Part shown: positions 1 through 7,665 of the stretch, one piece after another
How the letters are laid out: the number at the start of each line of letters is the position of its first letter
Position numbering within the stretch: position 1 is the stretch's first letter
IMG/VR virus record: IMGVR_UViG_3300042691_016947
Span: 1-21,281 of that record
Origin: a virus
Length of the DNA stretch: 21,281 nt
Strand: one strand, 5' to 3'
The notes under the pieces: model-generated
Databases searched by the model: none
What the model was told of the DNA's origin: nothing
The model's input: only the letters and a program-made list of their open reading frames with translations
Position numbers and translations under genes: made by a program

Positions 1-1
1 G

Positions 2-1600
2 AAACAAATATTAGAAGAAAATAAACGTTTAAAGTTTGATACAGAATGTAAATTAGATGAAGAAATAAGAAAGTTTTCATTATATACTCCTTTACTACGT
101 CATGGTAGATGGACTAGAAAACGTAGAAAAGTTGAATTACTACAGACAGATTTGTTTGGTAATGATGTAGAAATATCTAATGAAAATTTAAAGAATATAA
201 GTTATGGTTCTAATAAAGATTTAAAACAGTTATTTGGAATATTAAAGCAGCCATTTCCAGAGAAAGTAGATAAAGATTCTGATAAACCAGATTTTAAATT
301 TGGTGCAAAGAAAATATCCTTTGCAGAAGAAGCGTTAGAACAATATAAAATTACATATCCATCTTCTAAAATGCGTAGTTTTATTGATTTATTAATTAAA
401 TACAAAGAGTTAGATAAAGCAATAAACAGTTTTGGTAATATATTTTTAAAAGATAGAATCAAACTTAAATCTAAATCTGCTAAAAAGTATAAAATTGGAT
501 ATAGAAATCCTATTACTAATAAAGTTCATACAATTTATAAACAAGAATTTACTAAAAATGGTAGATTATCATCTGGTGATGTAGAACATGGTTTCTATAA
601 CAGTCAACAAATGATTAAAGAAGCCAAATATAGAAATTGTTTTACTTTAACACAAGAAGAAATAGATAATGATTGGTGGATTTCTACTTATGACTTAGCA
701 GCAGCAGAACTTGTTATATTAGCTAGTAATAGTGGTGATAAGAAACTTATTGAAATAATAACAAAAGATGAAGATTTACATAGTTATTTAGCAACTAGTT
801 CATATACTAAGATAATAAGGTATATTATCAATAATATGCCTGAAAATAGAGCTTATGACGAATTATATCAATTATTAAAAGCTAATAAACTTAATAATGA
901 TTTACAAAAAGTAATTGGTAAAACAGAAAATGGTGATGAAATTTATGCTGATTATACTGATGAAGAAGTAGATGAAATAACTAAACAAAGAGTTGAATCA
1001 GCTATTAAGGAAAAAGGAATCACTATACATAAGAAGAAACACGTAGATATAAGGAATCCTTATAAAAATGTTGTTTATGGTGTAAATTATGGTGCTGCAA
1101 AAGATAAAATTGCAGAAACTTTAAATGTACCTGTATATTATGGTGAACTTATTTTAGATGGTATGAGAAATGCAATACCTCAAGCATTTGCTTATTTAGA
1201 TAGAATTGCTAGAGAAGGTGTTAAAAATGGTTATATTATATTTAATAAGAGAACTAATTCAAGACATTGGTTTAAAGCTTGGTTAGATAGCGCTGAACAA
1301 GGTAGAGAATTATATGGTAAAGAAATAGGTCAAATACAACGTGCTGCTAAAAATTACGGTATTTCAGGTACTCAAGCTGATATGTTAAAAGAAGCTATGG
1401 TAGAATTACATAAAGTACTTACAGCAGGTGGTGTTGAATTTAAATTTTTATTATCAGTACATGATGAACTTGTTATAAAACATAAAGGATATGAACATGG
1501 TAAATTAATAGGTAAAACAATGACAGAAGTGTGTAATTATTACTTAAATAATATATCTATGAAAGTATCTGGTGAAACTAAACATTATTGGCATAAATAA
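2..1600 (+). CDS. DNA polymerase, family A (5' partial)
   Basis: This is the replicative polymerase, copying phage DNA from primed templates. The reading frame is open to the left edge, so the true start lies outside; the TTG at 152 is only an internal codon. Seen in order: the thumb/palm junction motif GRLSS (560-574); motif A as YDLAAAEL, with the catalytic Asp codon at 692-694 and the conserved Glu five residues on; motif B as RNPYKNVVYGVNYG (about 1052-1093), with the Arg, Lys, Tyr and Tyr-Gly spacing of Pol I; and motif C SVHDE (1454-1468). The palm, fingers and thumb are therefore complete. No 3'-5' exonuclease domain falls within the window. The aromatic residue matching E. coli Phe762 is Tyr, as in T7 polymerase. 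Motif A lacks the usual SQI and final Arg. The next gene starts six bases after the stop. Confidence 0.93.
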   Translation, partial: KQILEENKRLKFDTECKLDEEIRKFSLYTPLLRHGRWTRKRRKVELLQTDLFGNDVEISNENLKNISYGSNKDLKQLFGILKQPFPEKVDKDSDKPDFKFGAKKISFAEEALEQYKITYPSSKMRSFIDLLIKYKELDKAINSFGNIFLKDRIKLKSKSAKKYKIGYRNPITNKVHTIYKQEFTKNGRLSSGDVEHGFYNSQQMIKEAKYRNCFTLTQEEIDNDWWISTYDLAAAELVILASNSGDKKLIEIITKDEDLHSYLATSSYTKIIRYIINNMPENRAYDELYQLLKANKLNNDLQKVIGKTENGDEIYADYTDEEVDEITKQRVESAIKEKGITIHKKKHVDIRNPYKNVVYGVNYGAAKDKIAETLNVPVYYGELILDGMRNAIPQAFAYLDRIAREGVKNGYIIFNKRTNSRHWFKAWLDSAEQGRELYGKEIGQIQRAAKNYGISGTQADMLKEAMVELHKVLTAGGVEFKFLLSVHDELVIKHKGYEHGKLIGKTMTEVCNYYLNNISMKVSGETKHYWHK

Positions 1601-1605
1601 TAAAG

Positions 1606-1830
1606 ATGATAGAAGTTAGAGATTTGAATAACAACTTATTAATAGAATGTAGAAATTTATCTATATTAAGAAAATATGGTTTTATTAAAAGTCATAAAGA
1701 TAATGACTTTTACTTTGACAAACCTATTAAAATTAATAAAATAGAAGAAACTGTAATTATTAAAGAATTAGATACTGTATGGCAAAGAAAGCAGAAAATA
1801 GTGTTTTACACACAAAACAAAAAAGAGTAG
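1606..1830 (+). CDS. Small hypothetical protein, 74 aa
   Basis: I do not recognise this protein. It is charged, with alternating hydrophobic residues that suggest a small beta-rich fold in the first half (IEVRDLNNNLLIEC) and a basic C-terminus. No signal peptide or membrane segment is visible. It starts at an ATG six bases after the polymerase stop and ends in TAG. Its last 52 bases overlap the following gene in another frame, a long overlap for this genome. It sits between the polymerase and the ligase, so a replication accessory role is possible, but nothing in the sequence shows it. Confidence 0.7.
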   Translation: MIEVRDLNNNLLIECRNLSILRKYGFIKSHKDNDFYFDKPIKINKIEETVIIKELDTVWQRKQKIVFYTQNKKE

Positions 1831-2075
1831 AAAGAATTAAAAGTTGTATTCAATGTAATGGTGCGCCTCCTTCTAAAGAAGTTAATTTACAAGGAATTAT
1901 AACTTCATATTGTGAATTATGTATGGAAGTTATAGATTATACTAAAACTAACGTTGATTTACCAAAAGTTAAAAAAGTTAAACAGCCAGAAGTAGTGGAA
2001 GAAGAAATTATTCCTACAATAATGGTAGATAAAACACAACATAGTATAAATTTTAACGATATAATATTAGAATAA
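1779..2075 (+). CDS. Small putative zinc-ribbon protein, 98 aa
   Basis: The first half carries two CxxC knuckles, Cys23-Ile-Gln-Cys26 and Cys45-Glu-Leu-Cys48, separated by 18 residues; this spacing suits a zinc ribbon. The N-terminus is basic (MAKKAENS, then a KQKR patch) and the C-terminal half is a low-complexity linker with a KVKKVK stretch followed by acidic residues. A small nucleic-acid or protein adaptor is a reasonable inference; no catalytic motif is visible. The ATG at 1779 lies 52 bases inside the preceding gene. No later in-frame ATG would keep the cysteines, so this start is the only ATG that preserves the zinc-binding module. The stop is one base away from the ligase start (TAATATG). 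Confidence 0.7.
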   Translation: MAKKAENSVLHTKQKRVERIKSCIQCNGAPPSKEVNLQGIITSYCELCMEVIDYTKTNVDLPKVKKVKQPEVVEEEIIPTIMVDKTQHSINFNDIILE

Positions 2076-2076
2076 T

Positions 2077-3354
2077 ATGGAGAATCAAGAAGAATTGTTT
2101 ATAATTGATAAAGCTAAAAGAATACGTGTTTTTGGTATTAGTGCTACAAAATTAAATAGTGAATATATTATTTCTTCATATACTGGTTTAATAGGTGGTA
2201 AATATGTTACTAAAGAAACTAGAATTAGTAAAGGTTATCAAGGTAGAAGTATTGATGAACAAGCAGAACTTATGGTTAAATCAATGATTAACGATAAGAA
2301 AAACGAAGGTTATAAGTCACAAAAAGATTTATATAAAAAAGCAATAGATATTGGATTAACTGTTAAAGAAGATGAACTAATAGGTTTTTTATTTAAATAT
2401 TTACCCAATGCTTCTCAAACTAATGGTAATTGGACATATTTACCAATGTTAGCACATCCATATAGTAAAGTTAAAGATAAACTTACTTTACCATGTATAG
2501 GACAACCTAAATTAAATGGTGTTAGAGGAATAGTGCAAAATATTGATGATAATATTGTTATTGGTAGTAGAGGTGGAGAATACTATTATATTCCACATCT
2601 AAAAAATCAACTAGCAATATTATTTAATAACATGAAAAGTATATTTAATCATAATAATTTTATATTAGATGGTGAAATATATAAACATGGTGTTGCTTTA
2701 CAAGAAATATCTGGTGCTGCTAGATTAGAAGTTAAAGATAATGAGTTATTTCCTAAAAATAGTTGGTTAGAATATCATATTTATGATATTATTAATCTTA
2801 ATGATGTTAAAGAAAATAACTTAACGAGATTACAAAGTTTATATGCTTTAGGTAAAGTTATATACTTAAATCAAAATGAACTACAATCTATTAAAATTGT
2901 AGAAAGTACAAATATTCAAGAAGAAAAGCAAATTATTGAAAAACATAATTTATATGTTGAAAACGGTTATGAAGGATTAATACTAAGGCAGCAATTAAAT
3001 TCACCTTATGAATTTAATGACCGTTCATATAATCTTATTAAATTTAAATTATTTACAGATGAAGAATTTGAAATTATTGATGTAATTGCTGATGAAGGTG
3101 CTATTGATTTAGCTGAAACTGTAAGATTTAGATTAAAAAATAATAATGGTACAGGTACATCATTTTTAGCTGTTCCTACTGGAACAATGGAAGCAAAAGT
3201 TAGCTATTATAACAAGAAATCTTCTTTTATAGGCAAACAAGCTACTGTTCGTTTCTTTGAAAGAAGTAATGATGGTATTCCAACTCATGCTAATCTTAGA
3301 AGTGAATTAACAAAATGTTTACAAATTGAACATATAAGACCCTATGGAGAATAA
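2077..3354 (+). CDS. ATP-dependent DNA ligase
   Basis: Seals nicks in duplex DNA, using ATP to form an enzyme-AMP intermediate. The nucleotidyltransferase motifs appear in order: motif I QPKLNGVR, with the adenylated Lys at residue 145; motif III region LDGEIY, with Glu200; motif IV EGLILR, with Glu299; motif V IKFK, with Lys322 and Lys324. An OB-fold domain should follow from about residue 330 to the end; FFERSNDGIPTHANL near the C-terminus resembles the motif VI region. Length (425 aa) fits phage ligases with a small N-terminal domain of about 120 residues. Odd point: motif I is KxNG rather than the usual KxDG. The gene begins one base after the previous stop and overlaps the next by 11 bases. 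The lysine, both glutamates and motif V are intact, so activity is expected. Confidence 0.92.
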   Translation: MENQEELFIIDKAKRIRVFGISATKLNSEYIISSYTGLIGGKYVTKETRISKGYQGRSIDEQAELMVKSMINDKKNEGYKSQKDLYKKAIDIGLTVKEDELIGFLFKYLPNASQTNGNWTYLPMLAHPYSKVKDKLTLPCIGQPKLNGVRGIVQNIDDNIVIGSRGGEYYYIPHLKNQLAILFNNMKSIFNHNNFILDGEIYKHGVALQEISGAARLEVKDNELFPKNSWLEYHIYDIINLNDVKENNLTRLQSLYALGKVIYLNQNELQSIKIVESTNIQEEKQIIEKHNLYVENGYEGLILRQQLNSPYEFNDRSYNLIKFKLFTDEEFEIIDVIADEGAIDLAETVRFRLKNNNGTGTSFLAVPTGTMEAKVSYYNKKSSFIGKQATVRFFERSNDGIPTHANLRSELTKCLQIEHIRPYGE

Positions 3355-3592
3355 TTATATTCCTTTATATCTATATGATAATGGTATATGGGTAAAAAAT
3401 GTTAATGGTTTTATTCTTAAAACCAATAAATTTTCTAAACAAGTTGGTTATATAGATAAAATCAATAGAAAATTTAATAAAAATATTGTTGATTTATTCA
3501 GACCAATGACACAACAGGAATGTTTTGAACATGGTAAAGAGATACAAAAAATGTTAAATAATAGAAAATTAATAAAACAAAATGTTAGTTAA
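3344..3592 (+). CDS. Small hypothetical protein, 82 aa
   Basis: Unrecognised. Residues 1-25 look beta-rich (PLYLYDNGIWVKNVNGFILK) and the C-terminal half is basic and helical. There is no signal peptide, membrane segment or metal-binding pattern. It overlaps the ligase by 11 bases and the rIIA-like gene by 11 bases, so it is probably translated by coupling between the two. Both overlaps and the complete frame argue that it is a real gene. Confidence 0.68.
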   Translation: MENNYIPLYLYDNGIWVKNVNGFILKTNKFSKQVGYIDKINRKFNKNIVDLFRPMTQQECFEHGKEIQKMLNNRKLIKQNVS

Positions 3593-6125
3593 TCAAATTA
3601 ATAGTGTTGAACTAGAAGGTTTAGATAATGAAGTAGAAGCAAAAATTGATAAGAAAAATTTAGGTTTTATTTTAGATTTACTTACTAGACAACAATATAA
3701 AGACCCAATTGGTTCTATTGTTAGAGAAATAACATCTAATTGTTTTGATGCCCACGTTGAGGGAGAAGTTGATTTACCAGTAATTATTAATTTTGATAAA
3801 GATGAAGAAGGTAAATTTATAGAATTTGTAGATAGTGGTTGTGGTCTTTCGCCAGAAAGAATGGAAAATATTTATATGTCTTATGGTGAAAGTACTAAAA
3901 GAAACACTAAAAAACAAATAGGTGGTTATGGTCTTGGTGGCAAATCTCCATTATCTTATACTGATTCATATTATGTTATAACAAAATATAACAATATTCG
4001 TTATACATATATAATTTATAAAGGTAAAGAGTTACCAACTTATTCTTTGTTATTTGAAGAACCTATAACAGAAGCAAATGGTACTACTGTTAAAATTTAC
4101 ATTAAAAATGATGATGATTATTATAAATTCATTAAAAAATGTAAAGAACAGTTAGTATATTTTAAAAATGTTTATTTTAAAAATGGTTATCTTTTTAATA
4201 ATGATTATAAAATATTAGAAGCAAATAATTTTATATTTCGTTCTGATATTCTAACGTTAGTTGATTATGCTACTGCTCTAAATACTTTACATATTTGTAT
4301 TGGTAACGTTTATTATCCTATCGATTGGCAAAAAATAGGTAGAGAACCTATTCCATTACCAATAGCATTAAAATTCGAAATAAATGACCTTGATGTTACT
4401 CCTGAAAGAGAATCATTAAGGTATATTGAAATTAATGGTAAAGAAACAGTAGATATTATTAATAAAAAAATTGATAAAGTATTAAGAGAATTTAGTAATA
4501 AGTATTATAAAAAAGAACCTAAAGAATATACTAATTTATTTGATTATTTAAGAAAATTAGATAGTAACAAAGATACTATTGAGATAGGTGGTATTAATTT
4601 TGGTTTATCAAAGTCTTTATTACCGAAAGGTTTAAATATTGTTTTTAGTCCAATACCTAATTTAACTGCTCAACTTTATAAAAATATATTTGATTATCTT
4701 AATGGTATTACATTTCATTGTTATATTAAAAAACAAAGAAAATCTGGTTATGATAGTAAACTTTCATTAAGTTATCTAATAGATACTAATTGTAAAGTTT
4801 TTTATGGAAGTATAACTAAAAAAGGTAGAAAATATATAAATGATTGTCATTCTAATTATATTATTATAGACAATGATTATGAAAATAATATTAAAACTGC
4901 TATATTTAAGTTTATAAAAAATAATTTTCAAGGTACTATTTGTAATGAGGTATATGAATTTGGAATTGATGTAGGTGATTGGGTTTATATTAGGGGTAGA
5001 ATTGATGAAGAATTTATATTAAGCTCTGTTGCAACAAGTACTGATTATATTACTTATACTGATAATTCAACTAATGCAGCATTAGCATCTGTTACTAGAG
5101 TAAAAATTAATAGAACTTCTAATCCTAATAAATTTAATTCTAAAACTTTAGGTTCGAATAATTTAGTTAGTTTATATAAAAACATATATAACTATTATAT
5201 TACTTATTTTGAAGATAAGTTTAGATATTTTAGTGATGAAGAAATTCCAGTAGAATATAGAAATAAATCTACAATTCTTAAAAAACAAGATGAAATAGTT
5301 GTATATCATATCAATAATCATCAAGTATCTAAACGTAAATTATACACTACTGTTGATAAAATTTATAAAAATCATGGTGCTTTAGTAATTTATGGTTTTT
5401 CTAAAGATATTGATATTTTAAATAATTGGGCTAAGTTATATGCTAATAGTAAATATAACACTACTGGTAATAGTGATAATTTTACTGCTACTAAAGCTAT
5501 GCACATTTATCAAATATCTCAAAAAGATGAAAAATATTTTTATAATAAACCAAATACAGTATATGTAAGAAATTTTATGGGTAACAATAGAGTATTTAAA
5601 AATACAGCAACAGCTTTATTAATTGATAAAGAATTAAAATCTAATAATATTACTATTAGTGATACAGTATTAGAAATGTTGAATAGAAATATATCTGAAC
5701 ATAAAGATGAACTAATATCTTATATAAAGAAATACGGTACTTATGGCGAAGATGAATTTCTAAATACAGTAATAGATGTAGCTAAAGAACATAATTTATT
5801 GAATAATGATATTATTGATAAAGCTAATATATTTAATAATTTTTATGATGGATTAGAATTAATAGGTTATATACCAGAAGTTAGTCAATTAGATGCTTTT
5901 AAGCATATAGTTAAGTTTTTAAGATTACTTAATAAACCTATAAATGAAGAATTATATAATCCTGAATTAGAATTACAAATTATTAAAGAAAGTATTGAAA
6001 AGCTAGATTATATAATATCACTTGATAAATATAATTATAGAGCTATGTCTAATTATAAAGATAAAAAACAAGAATTAATTAAACTAAATGAATGTTATGG
6101 CAAAGAAGAAAGAAAAGCAGCCTAG
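3582..6125 (+). CDS. rIIA: rIIA-like GHKL ATPase
   Basis: A large (847 aa) protein with an N-terminal GHKL (gyrase/Hsp90/histidine kinase/MutL) ATPase domain. The N box is REITSNCFDAH, with Glu49, Asn53 and Asp56. The G1 box is VDSGCG, with Asp84, Gly86 and Gly88. The G2 lid is GGYGLGGKSP, residues 114-123, with Lys121. A GTTVKIYI strand matches the later ATP-binding edge. In T4, rIIA with rIIB guards the infected cell against lysis during exclusion by a lambda lysogen, and rIIA-like proteins are common in crAss-like phages. The remaining roughly 600 residues are Asn/Lys/Tyr-rich with no motif that I recognise. It ends in TAG and overlaps the next gene. A MutL- or topoisomerase-like role is an alternative, but no such downstream domain is visible. 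Confidence 0.82.
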   Translation: MLVNQINSVELEGLDNEVEAKIDKKNLGFILDLLTRQQYKDPIGSIVREITSNCFDAHVEGEVDLPVIINFDKDEEGKFIEFVDSGCGLSPERMENIYMSYGESTKRNTKKQIGGYGLGGKSPLSYTDSYYVITKYNNIRYTYIIYKGKELPTYSLLFEEPITEANGTTVKIYIKNDDDYYKFIKKCKEQLVYFKNVYFKNGYLFNNDYKILEANNFIFRSDILTLVDYATALNTLHICIGNVYYPIDWQKIGREPIPLPIALKFEINDLDVTPERESLRYIEINGKETVDIINKKIDKVLREFSNKYYKKEPKEYTNLFDYLRKLDSNKDTIEIGGINFGLSKSLLPKGLNIVFSPIPNLTAQLYKNIFDYLNGITFHCYIKKQRKSGYDSKLSLSYLIDTNCKVFYGSITKKGRKYINDCHSNYIIIDNDYENNIKTAIFKFIKNNFQGTICNEVYEFGIDVGDWVYIRGRIDEEFILSSVATSTDYITYTDNSTNAALASVTRVKINRTSNPNKFNSKTLGSNNLVSLYKNIYNYYITYFEDKFRYFSDEEIPVEYRNKSTILKKQDEIVVYHINNHQVSKRKLYTTVDKIYKNHGALVIYGFSKDIDILNNWAKLYANSKYNTTGNSDNFTATKAMHIYQISQKDEKYFYNKPNTVYVRNFMGNNRVFKNTATALLIDKELKSNNITISDTVLEMLNRNISEHKDELISYIKKYGTYGEDEFLNTVIDVAKEHNLLNNDIIDKANIFNNFYDGLELIGYIPEVSQLDAFKHIVKFLRLLNKPINEELYNPELELQIIKESIEKLDYIISLDKYNYRAMSNYKDKKQELIKLNECYGKEERKAA

Positions 6126-6564
6126 TCAAATTACTTTAAAAGTAATAGGTAAAACAGTAGCTAGTACTATTGATGGTAAACTACTAAAAACATCTTTAGA
6201 TAAAGATGATAAGGATAAATTAAAAGGTTATGTTGAAAAATATAACAAATCTTTTTCTGATTATTGGAAAAAATTAGTAGTAAAAATGCTTACTCCTGAT
6301 GTAAAACCTATTGAAGAAAAAGAAAAAGCTAAAACAACTAAAAAGCTTGCAGCTAAAAAAGTTAAAACTGCTAAAGTTGAAATTAAAAAAGCTAAAGTTA
6401 GTAAAGCTAAGAAAGAAGCTATTGGTGTTGTTGTTTCACAAGTAGAAAATATTGCTGAAACTAAACAAGCAGAAGCAACTACATTAGAAAAAGTTGTAGA
6501 TGTAGTTAAAGAAACAACTCCTGAACCTGTTAAAACACAAAGAAGTTACGGAAGAGAATGGTAA
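6097..6564 (+). CDS. Lys/Ala-rich protein next to rIIA
   Basis: About 155 residues. A short N-terminal domain (ITLKVIGKTVASTIDGKLL, then a helical segment to about residue 65) is followed by a strongly basic stretch full of Lys-Ala repeats (about residues 72-115, such as KVKTAKVEIKKAKVSKAKK), then a more acidic tail. The middle resembles histone H1 or HU tails and should bind nucleic acid or acidic partners. The N-terminal domain together with its place directly after rIIA invites comparison with rIIB, but I see no rIIB helix-turn-helix. I chose the second ATG (6097, giving MAKKKEKQ) over 6088 because it shortens the overlap with rIIA; 6088 would add three residues. Confidence 0.72.
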   Translation: MAKKKEKQPSQITLKVIGKTVASTIDGKLLKTSLDKDDKDKLKGYVEKYNKSFSDYWKKLVVKMLTPDVKPIEEKEKAKTTKKLAAKKVKTAKVEIKKAKVSKAKKEAIGVVVSQVENIAETKQAEATTLEKVVDVVKETTPEPVKTQRSYGREW

Positions 6565-6902
6565 ATATATTTAATATTTCATTATCAATAACTAATAATA
6601 GTTATAAAATAATGATTACTAAACGTTTAGCAAAAGAAACTAAATTACAATATAAAATACTTCGTGAAGGTAACGTTATTAGAATTATTAGTAAATCTAA
6701 CTTAAACAATATAGAATTTATTGATAGAGATACAATAATAATAGCTAATACTTGGTGTTTAGAAAAAGATATATCTAATATAACAGAAGAAATAGTTAAT
6801 AAAGTAAAAGAGTATATACAAATAAAAATTAATAATATTACTTCATTATTAAGTAAGTCTTCTAGTAAACCTGATATAATTTATAGAAAATATGATACCT
6901 AG
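6558..6902 (+). CDS. Hypothetical protein, 114 aa
   Basis: Unrecognised. It starts inside the stop of the previous gene (ATGGTAA) and ends in TAG, overlapping the start of the next gene by 11 bases. The predicted pattern is a small alpha/beta fold: strands in LQYKILREGNVIRIIS and IEFIDRDTIIIANTW, then a long helix (ITEEIVNKVKEYIQIKI). The tail is Ser/Lys-rich. There are no cysteine pairs and no signal peptide. A strong terminator-like hairpin lies 13 bases downstream of its stop, so it may be the last gene of the rIIA transcription unit. Confidence 0.68.
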   Translation: MVNIFNISLSITNNSYKIMITKRLAKETKLQYKILREGNVIRIISKSNLNNIEFIDRDTIIIANTWCLEKDISNITEEIVNKVKEYIQIKINNITSLLSKSSSKPDIIYRKYDT

Positions 6903-7665
6903 TGTTGAAGAAATAGAGGATTGTGTATATCACAATCCTCTTTTACTATTAAGTAATAAATATATTCAATTTCATAATCTAGTTAATCCATATTTAAAAT
7001 TTTCTATTGGTTTTGAAATAGAATGTGGTTATGGACAATATTATGAAGTAAATAATTTTAAAAAAATACCTAATATTATTGATGTAATAAATGATGCAGG
7101 TGAACAAAGATATAGAATAAAAAATGGTGTTCAAGGATTATTAACTTTATATTATTTAAGTACACAACTAAAACGTAATTCTGCTATACAAGATAGCGGT
7201 ATTCATTACCATGTTAAATTTCCTAGTCATATAGATATTGACCTTACTGACAATAGAGATTATATATTGAAAGAATTAGATACATGGAATTATAAAGGAA
7301 ATTATAATACTAGAGATACTTCTTATACTGGTGGTCATTATTGGGCTAGAAGAAATGGTCAGTTTGATACTTTAGAAATTAGAATAGGTGAAATGACTTT
7401 TGATTATGAATTATTAATTAAAAGAATAATTCATGTTTCAGAAATAATGCACAATTTATGTTTAATGAATAATATTAAATGTAATTATAGTTATGAAGAA
7501 ATTAATATAGTACAACATATTGATTATATTAAAGATATAATTAATTATACACCAGGTTTAGATGTTTATAAATCTGTTTTATTACAAAATAAAAAACATT
7601 TAGATTTATTAAAAGTTAATCCTAAAAGAATTATAGATAATAGAACAATAAAATTAGATGGATGA
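6892..7665 (+). CDS. Amidoligase-like protein (glutamine synthetase/GCS-like fold)
   Basis: The protein (257 aa) shows the three hallmark patches of the amidoligase group of the carboxylate-amine ligase fold. These are GFEIE (residues 40-44) for metal/ATP binding, SGIHYHV (102-108) matching the Gly-x-His-x-His strand, and TLEIRIG (160-166) matching the terminal Glu-x-Arg strand. Known members join a carboxylate to an amine using ATP and occur in phages and in peptide-tag or cell-wall modification systems. The substrate cannot be told from the sequence. The ATG at 6892 overlaps the previous gene by 11 bases and is the only ATG ahead of the core domain. Its first codons form the terminator-like hairpin at 6915-6947, so a later non-ATG start is possible. 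It ends in TGA overlapping the helicase start by eight bases. Confidence 0.62.
   Translation: MIPSVEEIEDCVYHNPLLLLSNKYIQFHNLVNPYLKFSIGFEIECGYGQYYEVNNFKKIPNIIDVINDAGEQRYRIKNGVQGLLTLYYLSTQLKRNSAIQDSGIHYHVKFPSHIDIDLTDNRDYILKELDTWNYKGNYNTRDTSYTGGHYWARRNGQFDTLEIRIGEMTFDYELLIKRIIHVSEIMHNLCLMNNIKCNYSYEEINIVQHIDYIKDIINYTPGLDVYKSVLLQNKKHLDLLKVNPKRIIDNRTIKLDG
6915..6947 (+). terminator. Intragenic rho-independent terminator or attenuator
   Basis: A perfect 11-bp stem (AGAGGATTGTG with CACAATCCTCT), a five-base loop TATAT and then TTTTACT. It starts 13 bases after the stop codon of the upstream gene but lies in codons 8-18 of the amidoligase-like gene. It is as good as the intergenic terminators elsewhere in the window, although its T-tract is short. 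It could end rIIA-operon transcripts or attenuate expression of the downstream helicase operon. Confidence 0.6.

Noticed and set aside
202-462. Minus-strand frame of 86 codons inside the polymerase gene
   Set aside because: Lies fully within a well-supported polymerase; leucine/serine/isoleucine-rich composition is what AT-rich antisense frames give.
6310-6420. Apparent tandem repeat in AAAGCTAAA-type sequence
   Set aside because: Low-complexity coding for Lys-Ala repeats; units are not regular at the DNA level.
1828-6902. Possible TAG stop-codon reassignment, known in some crAss-like phages
   Set aside because: TAG ends the frames at 1830, 6125 and 6902 at natural gene ends, read-through would add only 1 to about 24 residues, and no long gene is broken by internal TAG or TGA.
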